Source: Formosa sp030427735 (GTDB lineage: Bacteria > Bacteroidota > Bacteroidia > Flavobacteriales > Flavobacteriaceae). Taken from it: a DNA stretch of 64,000 bases. Positions 9,144-17,275 of the stretch are shown here, in pieces. The stretch's first letter is position 1. Each line of letters begins with the position of its first letter. The stretch covers positions 372,001-436,000 of the forward strand of contig NZ_CP195158.1 of assembly GCF_051200825.1 (NCBI RefSeq). The letters run 5' to 3'. Under the pieces are notes generated by a model. That model searched no databases, was not told the DNA's origin, and saw only the letters and a program-made list of their open reading frames with translations. The position numbers and the translations under genes were made by a program.

Positions 9144-9925
9144 TGGTAGAAGATTTAAAAATAGCACTTATCCAAACCGATTTGGTTTGGGAGCAACCCC
9201 AAGCCAATATTTCGGCTTTAACCCAACATATTGAAGCAATACGCGAGGCTGTAGACCTTATTGTGTTGCCTGAAATGTTTAGCACTGGTTTTACTATGAA
9301 TGCCCAAGCCCAAGCCGAAACTATGGATGGGCCTACAGTAACATGGATGCAAAACCAAGCCCTAAGTAAGCAAACCGCCATACTGGGAAGTTTAGTGATT
9401 ACCGAAAACGAACAGTATTTTAATAGGTTAGTGTTTGTATACCCTAATGGCGAAATAACCACGTACGACAAGCGACATACGTTTACTTTGGCGGGCGAAG
9501 ACAAGGTGTATACGACAGGTGAAACGCGTGTTATTACATACTATAAAGGCTGGCGTTTGTTTCCTTTAATTTGTTACGATTTGCGCTTTCCTGTTTGGTC
9601 GCGTTTTCAAGACGATTACGATGTGTTACTGTATGTTGCCAATTGGCCAAAACCTAGAATTCAGGCTTGGGATACCTTATTACGTGCCCGCGCCATAGAA
9701 AATATGAGTTTTAGTATAGGCGTAAATCGTGTGGGTACCGATGCTAAAGGGCATGAGTATGTAGGGCATTCTGCGGTTTATAATCCTCTGGGCGAAGTTA
9801 TGTCTAGTTTTTTGCCTAAAGAAAACGGAATACGAATTGTAGTATTACACCATAACGAGTTAGTGGCTGTACGCGAACAGTTTAAGTTTTTGGACGATAG
9901 GGACGCATTTAATCTACTAATGTAA
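9143..9925 (+). CDS. Omega-amidase / nitrilase-superfamily hydrolase (YafV-like)
   Basis: 260 residues from ATG 9143; an upstream TTG three bases earlier is ignored. The nitrilase catalytic triad is visible: Glu44 in LPEMFSTGF, Lys110 in YDKRHTF and Cys144 in LICYDLRFP. The sequence resembles YafV/Nit2 omega-amidases, which hydrolyse alpha-ketoglutaramate and related omega-amides in glutamine and methionine salvage. It is cytoplasmic. It overlaps the 3' end of the convergent lipoprotein gene by 17 bases, leaving no room for a separate terminator. The length fits the family (about 255-265). Confidence 0.9.
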   Translation: MVEDLKIALIQTDLVWEQPQANISALTQHIEAIREAVDLIVLPEMFSTGFTMNAQAQAETMDGPTVTWMQNQALSKQTAILGSLVITENEQYFNRLVFVYPNGEITTYDKRHTFTLAGEDKVYTTGETRVITYYKGWRLFPLICYDLRFPVWSRFQDDYDVLLYVANWPKPRIQAWDTLLRARAIENMSFSIGVNRVGTDAKGHEYVGHSAVYNPLGEVMSSFLPKENGIRIVVLHHNELVAVREQFKFLDDRDAFNLLM

Positions 9926-11519
9926 ATTCTTCTACAACATCCCATCCTACACGCACATCTATAGGTTTTGGGTAATAACTGATGCGTTCGGGTTGTTGCT
10001 TTTTTAAATAATTTCCTGTATCGTACTTTTTATTGCCGTTGGTATCAAAAATAACACGCAGTAAATATTTGCCATTGCTCAAGTAAGTAAAATCTAATGG
10101 CTCGGGTTCTGTGCTGTATTTTTCGGCTTTAACATCTCCTTTTTCGTTAGTTAGTTGTACAATTATGGGGTATTGCGCATTTTTTAAAATAATACGTGCG
10201 TTGCCGTAATCGTCAAACGCTTTGGTTTGTAGGCGCATTTGTAGCGTATCGTTGGTATCTCCAAAAAAGTCGGTTATAGCTTCTGGTAGTAAATCTATAA
10301 AATACTTGTTGCTTTCGGTTTTTTCAAATTCAAAACGCAACGTGTTATTCAGTGTGTCTAATGCGGTATTAAAAGCAACGGCAAGCGTGTCTTTATCTGT
10401 AATAGAAATCAGGTCTTTGTTAATTAAGCTAAACGGTGTAGTTGCCGTTAAATAGAAGGTTTCATTAAAGTTTATTTGACCGCTAGGCACGCCTTTAAGC
10501 ACTAAAGTATCTTGATTTTTTTCGGTTATTTTAAGGTCGAAGGTGTCGCGTACCTGCTGTTTGTAGCTCACGCGAAATTGTAGAGAGTCGCTTTCTAATT
10601 TAGGTTTGTACCAATACATTAGCGAATCTGTTTTTTCGTCTTTTGTAATGGTGTACGCGTAATCGTCTGGGGTTTCGGTAAGTAGGTCTATACTCATGTT
10701 TTTATAATCACCTTCGTAACCAAAAGCAATTTTACCTTCCGATATTAATCGCGGTTTAAAGGCTTTAAAATCTAAATCTTCCTGAAAGAGTTTCAGTACG
10801 TAACTGGTATCTGTAGGCACTTCTATTAAAGTGTCGTAAAAGCCAATTTTATCTGTTTTTTGCTGAAATTTAAAATCCTGATTATTGTCCTTCATGGCCA
10901 CTAATAAATACTTACCTGCCTTAAGGTTTTCAATAGAAAAGGTGGTTAAACTGTCTAGCGTATTGGTAACGTACTTTGGTTTTTGTTTGTAAATGATGGA
11001 ATCTGTAAATGTAGAATCGACTTCGTACAGTGCTACCGAAACAAAGTTTTCTGGTGTTTTCTTTTCGGCGTCTAAAATGGTTCCGGTTACTTTTAACGAG
11101 TCGATGTAAGTACCTGTAGACATTACATATTTAAAGTACGGAAACGGATTTCCTTCATTATTATCTACAATACTATTGCCAAAATTAAATGCGTACGTGG
11201 TGTTAGGGGCAAGGGTATCGTATATTTTAATGGTAATGTATTTACTGGCGGTGCCCAAAGGGGTGATTTCGGGCGGCGTATTCATAGGTGGCGAAATAAT
11301 AAGCTGTTTACTTAAATCTTTAATTTTAATATACTCGTTAAAGTATATTTTTATTTCTGTACTATTAAAGTTAGTGCTGAAGTTTTTGGGTTCTGAACGT
11401 ATAATTTCGGGCGGTAACATATCTTTCTCGCCACCCGACGGCGTACCACGATTGGCGCAGTTTACAATTAACAGGGCAATGGCCAAAACCAGAAGACTAT
11501 TAGACAGTACTTTATTCAT
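9909..11519 (-). CDS. Ig-like (Big_5/SbsA-type) domain lipoprotein
   Basis: 536 residues from ATG 11519; an in-frame extension to 11543 adds residues that do not belong to the signal peptide. The lipoprotein signal is SLLVLAIALLIVNC, with Cys at about residue 21, followed by a SGGEKDMLPPEI segment and an N-terminal Ig-like fold with FSTNFNSTEIKIYFNEYIK, typical of the SbsA Ig-like domain. The rest is beta-rich with repeated LKAGKYLL- and NGKYLLRVIFD-like strands suggesting several beta-sandwich domains. Function is unknown. Its position directly downstream of comF on the same strand is consistent with one transcript. Confidence 0.8.
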   Translation of the reverse strand: MNKVLSNSLLVLAIALLIVNCANRGTPSGGEKDMLPPEIIRSEPKNFSTNFNSTEIKIYFNEYIKIKDLSKQLIISPPMNTPPEITPLGTASKYITIKIYDTLAPNTTYAFNFGNSIVDNNEGNPFPYFKYVMSTGTYIDSLKVTGTILDAEKKTPENFVSVALYEVDSTFTDSIIYKQKPKYVTNTLDSLTTFSIENLKAGKYLLVAMKDNNQDFKFQQKTDKIGFYDTLIEVPTDTSYVLKLFQEDLDFKAFKPRLISEGKIAFGYEGDYKNMSIDLLTETPDDYAYTITKDEKTDSLMYWYKPKLESDSLQFRVSYKQQVRDTFDLKITEKNQDTLVLKGVPSGQINFNETFYLTATTPFSLINKDLISITDKDTLAVAFNTALDTLNNTLRFEFEKTESNKYFIDLLPEAITDFFGDTNDTLQMRLQTKAFDDYGNARIILKNAQYPIIVQLTNEKGDVKAEKYSTEPEPLDFTYLSNGKYLLRVIFDTNGNKKYDTGNYLKKQQPERISYYPKPIDVRVGWDVVEEFTLVD

Positions 11520-11576
11520 TATTCGCATTAAGAATTTGCACAAAGAAACAACATATTTGCCATTCGTTAAAACGCT

Positions 11577-12254
11577 TTATGCAATTGCCATGGCCGCGAG
11601 GCTTAATTTAGAAGGCTTGCAGGGCAGTAATAAGTTAGCACAAGCTTCCATGGTAGCACCTGTGGTAATTATATCGTCTACCAACAAAATATGTTTTCCG
11701 TGTATTTTACTATTGTTTTGTATGCTAAATACGCTGTCTTTGGCGGTCCAGCGTGCTAAACGGTTTTTGGTAACCTGCGAGTTGGTATGCGACACTTTAA
11801 TAAGCACATCGTCTGTATATTTAGCGTTTAAAGCTTCGGCCAACTGCTTTGCAAAGGCTGTTACTTGGTTGTAGCCCCGTTGTTTTAGTTTGGTTTTGTG
11901 TAATGGCACTGGTAAAACCAAATCGATATTTTGGTAGTTAGGCAACTGTTTAAGTTCTCCACCCAGCCAATCGCCTAAAAATACACCTATACCTTCTTGG
12001 TTTTTGTATTTTAATTGATGTATAAGTTTTTGGGTAATGCCTTTTTTTTCGAAACGCAATAACGCGGTAGCCTGTGCTATTGGCACGCGGCCATAAAATA
12101 TTTTTTCTACTTGTGGACTGTTGTTAAGGTGATATTGGGTAAGTGGTAACGCATGCCTGCATGGCGTGCAAATATAAGCTTCGCCGTCGCGCAAAGCAGT
12201 ATCGCAACCAGCACAGAGTTCTGGAAAAAACAAATCGAGTAATACCTTAAACAT
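11577..12254 (-). CDS. ComF family phosphoribosyltransferase-like protein
   Basis: 225 residues. The N-terminal zinc-finger pattern is Cys14-x2-Cys17 (CAGC) with Cys29-x2-Cys32 (CTPC). The C-terminal half is a type I phosphoribosyltransferase fold with the PRPP loop ILLVDDIITTGAT. The ComF family is required for DNA uptake in naturally competent bacteria, acting in the cytoplasm, but is widespread in non-competent species as well. It is the first gene of a probable two-gene unit with the Ig-like lipoprotein; the 57-base gap shows no hairpin. Confidence 0.92.
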   Translation of the reverse strand: MFKVLLDLFFPELCAGCDTALRDGEAYICTPCRHALPLTQYHLNNSPQVEKIFYGRVPIAQATALLRFEKKGITQKLIHQLKYKNQEGIGVFLGDWLGGELKQLPNYQNIDLVLPVPLHKTKLKQRGYNQVTAFAKQLAEALNAKYTDDVLIKVSHTNSQVTKNRLARWTAKDSVFSIQNNSKIHGKHILLVDDIITTGATMEACANLLLPCKPSKLSLAAMAIA

Positions 12255-12393
12255 CTTTTTGCAAAAGCTTCAAATTACAAAATTTTATCAATATGTGTTG
12301 TGTGTTGTATGGAGGCTTGTTTCATTGGTCTCAGCCGTTAGTTGAAACTATGCACTTTTAATGCAAGATTTTCAGCTTCTATAAATATTTTCC

Positions 12394-12452
12394 GCCACGA
12401 ATGCACGAATATTTGACATAGTTTTGATAAAGAATATTCGTGTATTTGTGGC
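12394..12452. repeat. Inverted repeat resembling a dispersed Bacteroidota element
   Basis: The left arm (12394-12413, GCCACGAATGCACGAATATT) and right arm (12433-12452) match at 18 of 20 positions with a 19-base spacer. The word ATTCGTGxATTxGTGGC is one I recognise from intergenic repeats in many Bacteroidota genomes. It is not an obvious terminator because no T run follows. Confidence 0.6.
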
Positions 12453-12716
12453 TAAAATAAATACAAATAATCGGACTTTCAGTCTGTTTTCAAACCTATA
12501 AACTGGAAGTCTATAGTGGTTTAGTTAATGTTTTTAGCGCCATTGTTGTTTCCTGTTTAAAGTTATATTGAGCAAATCTGCTTTGTAAAAATGAGTAACA
12601 CGAGATTTCGAATCAACTGCCGCATAACAGCATCTCGATATTATGAATAAAAAGTGATAATCGATAAATTTTAAAATACTTTAAATAAAAGATATGTGTA
12701 GTTTTCTGGCGTTTTA

Positions 12717-12724
12717 TATTTTTG
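12717..12724 (+). promoter_or_regulatory. Putative -7 box of glyS, almost abutting the start codon
   Basis: TATTTTTG matches TAnnTTTG and ends only 4 bases before the glyS ATG. If used, the transcript would start at or next to the ATG, giving a leaderless mRNA. Confidence 0.45.
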
Positions 12725-12728
12725 CATT

Positions 12729-14270
12729 ATGGCAAATCAAGACGATCAATTTAAGAAGGTAATTTCGCATGCTAAAGAGTACGGATATGTGTTCCAGAGT
12801 AGCGAAATATACGACGGTTTAAGCGCCGTTTACGACTATGCACAAAATGGTGCAGAACTAAAGAAAAACATTCGCGACTACTGGTGGAAAGCCATGGTGC
12901 AAATGCATGAAAATATTGTAGGTATAGATGCAGCAATTTTTATGCACCCCACCACTTGGAAGGCTTCTGGCCATGTTGATGCATTTAACGACCCGTTAAT
13001 AGATAATAAAGACTCTAAAAAGCGTTACCGTGCCGATGTATTGGTAGAAGATTATTGCGCAAAAATAGAGGCTAAAATAGATAAAGAAGTGGCTAAGGCC
13101 GCCAAGCGTTTTGGCGATACTTTTAATAAGGCCGAATTTGTGTCGACCAACCCTCGTGTGTTAGGATATCAAGAAAAAATAGATACTATATTATCGCGTT
13201 TAGGGAAGTCTTTGGAAGCCGAAGATTTAGCCGATGTAAAAGCGTTAATAGAGGAATTGGAAATTGCCGATCCGCTTACGGGCTCAAAAAACTGGACAGA
13301 TGTTAAGCAATTTAACTTGATGTTTGGTACCAAATTAGGTGCCTCGGCCGACAGTGCGATGGATTTATATTTGCGCCCAGAAACGGCACAGGGTATTTTT
13401 GTAAACTTTTTAAATGTGCAAAAAACAGGCCGCATGAAAATTCCGTTTGGTATAGCACAAACCGGGAAAGCGTTCCGTAACGAAATTGTGGCGCGTCAGT
13501 TTATATTCCGTCAGCGTGAGTTCGAGCAAATGGAAATGCAGTTTTTTGTAAAACCGGGCACACAAAAAGAGTGGTACGAAACCTGGAAAGCAACCCGACT
13601 TAAATGGCATTTGTCTTTAGGTATGGGCGAAGACAATTACCGTTTTCACGATCATGAGAAATTGGCACATTATGCCGATGCTGCTGCCGATATAGAATTT
13701 AAATTCCCATTCGGGTTTAAAGAATTAGAAGGCATACACTCGCGTACCGATTTCGACTTAAGTCAGCACGAAAAGCACTCAGGAAAAAAATTACAGTATT
13801 TCGATCCTGAAGAAAACAAAAGCTACGTGCCTTACGTGGTAGAAACCTCTATAGGTTTAGATCGTATGTTTTTAGCCGTATTCTCTCATGCGTTGGTAGA
13901 AGAAGAACTAGAAAACAATTCCACCAGAACCGTATTAAAGTTGCCAGCCGTATTGGCTCCTGTAAAAGCTGCGGTGCTGCCATTGGTTAAAAAAGATGGC
14001 TTGCCAGATATCGCTAAACAAATTGTAGACGATTTAAAATGGGACTTTAACGTAGACTACGACGAGAAAGATGCCGTTGGCCGTCGTTACCGTCGCCAAG
14101 ATGCCGTAGGGACACCTTTTTGTATTACTGTAGACCACGATACTTTAGAAGACCAAACGGTAACCATACGCCACCGCGATACCATGGAGCAAAAGCGTGT
14201 AAAAATTACTGAACTCCGCGATATTATTAAAGCTGAGGTAGACATGCGCTCTTGGTTAATGAAAATGTAA
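12729..14270 (+). CDS. glyS: Glycyl-tRNA synthetase, single-chain (alpha2) type
   Basis: 513 residues. This is a class II aminoacyl-tRNA synthetase that charges tRNA-Gly with glycine. Visible landmarks are YGYVFQSSEIYDGLSAVYDY at the N-terminus, RPETAQGIF, motif 2 (GKAFRNEI then FRQREFEQMEMQFF), motif 3 (ETSIGLDRMFLA) and a C-terminal anticodon-binding domain (about residues 410-513, with YRRQDAVGTPFC). The eukaryote/archaea-like homodimeric form is usual in Bacteroidota, in contrast to the two-subunit glyQ/glyS of many bacteria. The start is fixed by the conserved N-terminus. A strong terminator follows 8 bases after the stop. Confidence 0.97.
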   Translation: MANQDDQFKKVISHAKEYGYVFQSSEIYDGLSAVYDYAQNGAELKKNIRDYWWKAMVQMHENIVGIDAAIFMHPTTWKASGHVDAFNDPLIDNKDSKKRYRADVLVEDYCAKIEAKIDKEVAKAAKRFGDTFNKAEFVSTNPRVLGYQEKIDTILSRLGKSLEAEDLADVKALIEELEIADPLTGSKNWTDVKQFNLMFGTKLGASADSAMDLYLRPETAQGIFVNFLNVQKTGRMKIPFGIAQTGKAFRNEIVARQFIFRQREFEQMEMQFFVKPGTQKEWYETWKATRLKWHLSLGMGEDNYRFHDHEKLAHYADAAADIEFKFPFGFKELEGIHSRTDFDLSQHEKHSGKKLQYFDPEENKSYVPYVVETSIGLDRMFLAVFSHALVEEELENNSTRTVLKLPAVLAPVKAAVLPLVKKDGLPDIAKQIVDDLKWDFNVDYDEKDAVGRRYRRQDAVGTPFCITVDHDTLEDQTVTIRHRDTMEQKRVKITELRDIIKAEVDMRSWLMKM

Positions 14271-14277
14271 GTTTTGA

Positions 14278-14314
14278 AACTCTTGCTTAATTTTAAATTG
14301 AGCAAGAGTTTTTA
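14278..14314 (+). terminator. Intrinsic terminator of glyS
   Basis: A perfect 10-bp stem (AACTCTTGCT at 14278-14287, AGCAAGAGTT at 14301-14310) has a 13-base loop and is followed by TTTT. Confidence 0.85.
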
Positions 14315-14327
14315 ATATATAACGAAT

Positions 14328-14491
14328 AAAAAAGAGGCTGTTTAAAAAGTTGATTTTTCGTCAATCTGAATTTATTTAACCTCGTTGAATCTTCGATTTC
14401 AGATTCTCATAATTATTGATTTGCAATAGAATGAGATTCTGTGTCAAGCACAGAATGACGCATTGTTAAATTTTTTAAACAGCCTCTTTTT
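14328..14491. repeat. 164-base MITE-like element with perfect 20-bp terminal inverted repeats
   Basis: The ends (14329-14348, AAAAAGAGGCTGTTTAAAAA, and its exact complement at 14472-14491) enclose a non-coding core. The core has a nested hairpin, ATTCTGTG at 14436-14443 pairing with CACAGAAT at 14449-14456. The core words (GTCAATCTGAATTTATTT, GAGATTCTGTGTC, CAGAATGACG) resemble dispersed elements in flavobacterial genomes. No transposase or clear target duplication is seen. It lies between convergent genes and could also act as a bidirectional terminator. Confidence 0.75.
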
Positions 14492-14507
14492 AGTTATTTA
14501 AATAGTA

Positions 14508-15029
14508 TTAAAATTTATAACCAACTCCTGCAAAAAGGGTGTTGTATTTTCCCGAAACATCATAATCTGCGCCATCCTCAAATCTATTGGTAAGCTCAAA
14601 ACTATATCTTGCATCAATAAAAAAGTGTTCGTTAATATCGTAAGCAGCACCAAAAGTAAGGTCTAGACCTACATTATTTAAACCATCAATTAGCTCGTCT
14701 AAAACAATATTTACCTGAGGGCCAGCTAATAGTTGAAAACCTGAATTCGAAATGTAATATTTGGCCAGAACGGGGATATACAGAAAATTCATTTCTTCTG
14801 CATTTGCATAAATTACCTCTGGTTGAATATGAAAATTTTCATTTAGACCAAAATCAACTAAAGCACCTACATGAAACCCAGAGATAGATTCTGAATACGA
14901 TTGGCCTTCATAAGAAGTTTTGGCCTTTATATTGGTATACCCTGCGGTAATTCCAAATGTTGTGTTTTGAGCATTCATACTCATTAAACCAGCCACAGTA
15001 AATGCGGCAAAAAATAATAGTTTTTTCAA
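14508..15029 (-). CDS. Small outer-membrane beta-barrel protein (porin family)
   Basis: 173 residues. A signal peptide (about 1-20, ending MSMNAQ) is followed by about eight amphipathic strands, beginning TTFGITAGYTNIKAK and ending with the aromatic C-terminal strand YNTLFAGVGYKF. That is typical of the OmpX/Omp-beta-barrel family of 8-stranded outer membrane proteins. Strand-like stretches include FHIQPEVIY, FLYIPVLAKYYI and FFIDARYSFEL. Function within the outer membrane cannot be assigned. The gene is monocistronic, between the MITE-like element and a 376-base upstream gap. Confidence 0.85.
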   Translation of the reverse strand: MKKLLFFAAFTVAGLMSMNAQNTTFGITAGYTNIKAKTSYEGQSYSESISGFHVGALVDFGLNENFHIQPEVIYANAEEMNFLYIPVLAKYYISNSGFQLLAGPQVNIVLDELIDGLNNVGLDLTFGAAYDINEHFFIDARYSFELTNRFEDGADYDVSGKYNTLFAGVGYKF

Positions 15030-15405
15030 AATTGTTAATTTATTTAATTAGTGCGGCGAATATAATAAATTCCGCTACATTACAATGCAGTATTGATGTC
15101 GACACTAAGGCGCAAAATGCCCATGAAAATTGAAGAGTGTTGTTATGTTGTTGAGGCTAAATCAGATATGAGTTATTGGCTTATTAAAATGTAAACCAAA
15201 GTTATAATGTTAATTACTTTCGTTCGAATAAAGGTCTGTAATATTTGTACTATTGTTTGAAATAATAACTAATGCAACCTTATTTAAGTTGTTTTTACTT
15301 GAGGAATTTTTTTGTAGTAAAAACGCCTTTGTTTAAAGTTGAAGCTGCACTTGATATACATTAATACTATAATAGTAAATTAACAAAAAGTGCGTGATAC
15401 TTTTG
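15030..15405. other. 376-base gap, no gene recognised
   Basis: AT-rich sequence upstream of the porin-like gene and downstream of the 123-residue protein gene, both on the minus strand. I see no ORF, tRNA or strong hairpin. It presumably contains the promoter of the porin-like gene. Confidence 0.5.
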
Positions 15406-15777
15406 TTATGCTTTTATATTATGGTCTTGCAAAACTTGAATCATTTCTAAATTAAATTTAGCCCCATTTAAAAGCTCGACTAGTGCTGTTATGTGTTTTT
15501 TTTCTACCTTAAAAACAATCTCGGCATGCTTGGTTTTGCTTTTTAAAATTTTAATGGTCGAGGACTGTCCGCATGTTTTACAGTTGCAATTCACCTTAAA
15601 GGATTTAAGCGCTCTATGTAGGGCTTTAAATTCAGTTTTTGTTAAAATTACAGCAATGTCTGTTAGCTGAAGTTGTATTTGTTGTATTTTATGCTCAGAA
15701 TTATACGTGTCGTCATCATTTTTAATTATAAAAACACTACCAATAGTATTCCAATAAATTTTTTCTAAACGGTGCAT
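15406..15777 (-). CDS. Conserved hypothetical protein with CxCxxC motif, divergent to flavodoxin
   Basis: 123 residues from ATG 15777; a TTG 15 bases upstream is a poorer start. The protein is mixed alpha/beta, with ITLTKTEF-like strand-helix units (IAVILTKTEFKALHRALK), a compact cysteine cluster CNCKTCGQ in the middle and a Lys-rich second half. I do not recognise a named family. The cysteine spacing could hold zinc or a redox disulfide. It shares a 84-base divergent intergenic region with the flavodoxin gene that contains a perfect palindrome, suggesting joint control. Confidence 0.75.
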   Translation of the reverse strand: MHRLEKIYWNTIGSVFIIKNDDDTYNSEHKIQQIQLQLTDIAVILTKTEFKALHRALKSFKVNCNCKTCGQSSTIKILKSKTKHAEIVFKVEKKHITALVELLNGAKFNLEMIQVLQDHNIKA

Positions 15778-15799
15778 TTTAATTTTTTTCAAATATAAT

Positions 15800-15834
15800 T
15801 TATTATTTTTATTTAGAACGAATAAAAATAATAA
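15800..15834. promoter_or_regulatory. Perfect palindrome between divergent genes, candidate operator
   Basis: TTATTATTTTTATT (15800-15813) and its exact complement (15821-15834) are separated by TAGAACG. It sits in the short divergent promoter region of the hypothetical protein and flavodoxin genes. Flavodoxins are commonly iron-regulated, so an iron-responsive repressor is possible; the sequence does not match a classical Fur box well. Confidence 0.5.
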
Positions 15835-15861
15835 GTATTTTTAATGGTCAAGAAAATATAA

Positions 15862-16419
15862 ATGAATAAAATAATGGACAAAATAGGTGTTTTTTACGGC
15901 TCAGATTCAGGAGTAACAGATGACATAACGCGAGATTTAGTTACTTTTTGGAAGGCCGACAACTTGGAAGTAATGGAAATAGGAAAAGCTTCGGTAGAAG
16001 ATCTACAACAATACGAAGTGTTGTTTTTAGGACTCTCTACCTGGTACGATGGCGATTTGCAGAGCGATTGGGAAGATTTTTTTGATACGTTTAAAACGAT
16101 AGATTTTACCAATAAAATTGTTGCTATTTATGGTTTGGGCGATCAAATAGGATATGCCGAATATTTTGTAGATGGTATTGGCATACTCGCTAAAGTAGTT
16201 TTGGAAAATGGCGGAAAGCTTGTTGGTTATTGGCCAACAGAAGGGTATTCGCACACCGACTCTGTAGCGCTTGTTGATGGTAGCGAAGACTTGTTTTATG
16301 GTTTAGCGCTCGATCATGATAACGAGTCGCAATTAAGCGATGAGCGTTTAAAAACATGGCTTTCTCAAATTCAACAAGAAATTCAGGCACTTTTACCAGT
16401 ATCTCAATACAGTTGCTAA
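15862..16419 (+). CDS. fldA: Flavodoxin (long-chain)
   Basis: 185 residues. The FMN phosphate-binding loop is at the N-terminus (FYGSDSGVTDDITRD; most flavodoxins have GTxTGxT). The isoalloxazine-binding loops LGLSTWYDGDLQSDWEDFF and YGLGDQIGYAEYFVDG are well conserved, including the flavin-stacking Trp and the long-chain insertion. It is a soluble electron carrier that replaces ferredoxin, often under iron limitation. The start ATG 15862 is used; a second in-frame ATG is four codons later. The C-terminal extension (LSQIQQEIQALLPVSQYSC) is slightly longer than usual. Confidence 0.93.
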   Translation: MNKIMDKIGVFYGSDSGVTDDITRDLVTFWKADNLEVMEIGKASVEDLQQYEVLFLGLSTWYDGDLQSDWEDFFDTFKTIDFTNKIVAIYGLGDQIGYAEYFVDGIGILAKVVLENGGKLVGYWPTEGYSHTDSVALVDGSEDLFYGLALDHDNESQLSDERLKTWLSQIQQEIQALLPVSQYSC

Positions 16420-16773
16420 AGTTCTGGTAACTGAATTTTAAAGGCACACTTAACGTCTGCTGTAAGACTTTGCGAAATACTCGTTTATACTGCAATTTAT
16501 ATACAGGAAGGGTAAGTGTTAAAAATTATAACCAGACGGCAAGTGGCTCAGCTGGTGCAAACTTCCATTTTGGTTTTTTATGTTTGAATGCATCGTGAAA
16601 GTTTACAAGTACAGAAGTACTAATGGGGATTGAAAATTAAAAAGCTTAAAAAGTACAATATTTTTTTAATATGCACAATAGCCGTTTTTTGCAGAACATC
16701 CTGTTGTTTTTGTAAATAAGGTCGATTTTTTGCCGAAAAATGGCCTAAAATAAGCCGTAATTTGGTAGGGGTT

Positions 16774-16817
16774 TTGTTCGAGTCTTGTTCGAGAATCGTT
16801 CGTCCCTTGTTCGGAAG
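16774..16817. repeat. Four tandem 11-base repeats (TTGTTCGAGNN-like)
   Basis: Units TTGTTCGAGTC, TTGTTCGAGAA, TCGTTCGTCCC and TTGTTCGGAAG follow one another exactly, sharing the core GTTCG. The period is about one helical turn. A fifth degenerate copy (TCGTTGTCCGA) follows about 18 bases later. Confidence 0.65.
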
Positions 16818-17190
16818 TGTTTTTTTAAAGTAAATCGTTGTCCGAAGAAAACCAAAACGACACCCGAATAAAATTCAACAAAAATGAAGAAAAAGGTATT
16901 ATTTGTAAGTAAATTCTTTAATTTTAGTTTTGAAAGTGTATATTTAAAAGAAGTGTAAAATATTACATCTTGTACCAAATTCATAACCATTCAGTTAAAA
17001 AAAATAGAGGTCTTTAGGTATAAAACAAGATGTTAAAAAAAGGCGCATTTCGTCGAAAAATATAAAAAGTACGGTTTTCCCGTAATTCGAAGCCGTAAAT
17101 AAACAGTAAAGTTGTACATAATCAGTCTAGGTAATTAAGATAAAATTATGTTATGGTTGTTACACAATTTTTCAAGTCTACTAAACAGTT

Positions 17191-17227
17191 GAGCCTAAAT
17201 ATTTTAATATTTGGGCTCTTTCTTTTT
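17191..17227 (+). terminator. Orphan intrinsic terminator
   Basis: A 13-bp stem (GAGCCTAAATATT at 17191-17203, AATATTTGGGCTC at 17206-17218, one G-T wobble) is followed by TTTCTTTTTG. It faces the plus strand, but the nearest plus-strand gene upstream ends 770 bases earlier, so an unrecognised transcript probably ends here. Confidence 0.7.
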
Positions 17228-17275
17228 GTACTAAAACCTACAAGGTTTTAAATACAGCAATCAAACAAATCATTG

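Larger units (their letters stand above)
12255..12728. other. 474-base gap between comF and glyS with inverted repeat
   Basis: No coding potential is visible. The gap holds divergent promoters for comF and glyS and the inverted repeat at 12394-12452; the rest is AT-rich unique-looking sequence. Confidence 0.6.
16420..17275. other. 856-base gap without a convincing gene
   Basis: This is the longest non-coding stretch in the window. It contains a tRNA-like 5' word near 16541-16556 that does not fold, a block of four 11-base repeats (16774-16817), a 24-codon plus-strand ORF from an ATG at about 16884, and an orphan plus-strand terminator at 17191-17227. An 81-codon minus-strand ORF here has no family features. 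It may contain an RNA gene or decayed genes. Confidence 0.5.

Noticed and set aside
11176..11874. 232-codon plus-strand ORF across the Ig-like lipoprotein and comF genes
   Set aside because: It runs antisense to two recognisable genes and through their gap, with no domain of its own.
16538..16590. tRNA-like 5' words (AGTGGCTCAGCTGGT) followed by a GTTTGAATGC word
   Set aside because: The D-arm partner (GAGC), anticodon stem and acceptor stem cannot be paired; at best a decayed fragment, so no tRNA is called.
16774..16817. Four short repeats as a CRISPR array
   Set aside because: Units are 11 bases with no spacers and no cas genes anywhere in the window.
16745..16990. 81-codon minus-strand ORF in the 16.4-17.2 kb gap
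   Set aside because: No signal peptide or recognisable family, overlapping the 11-base repeat block; composition looks accidental.
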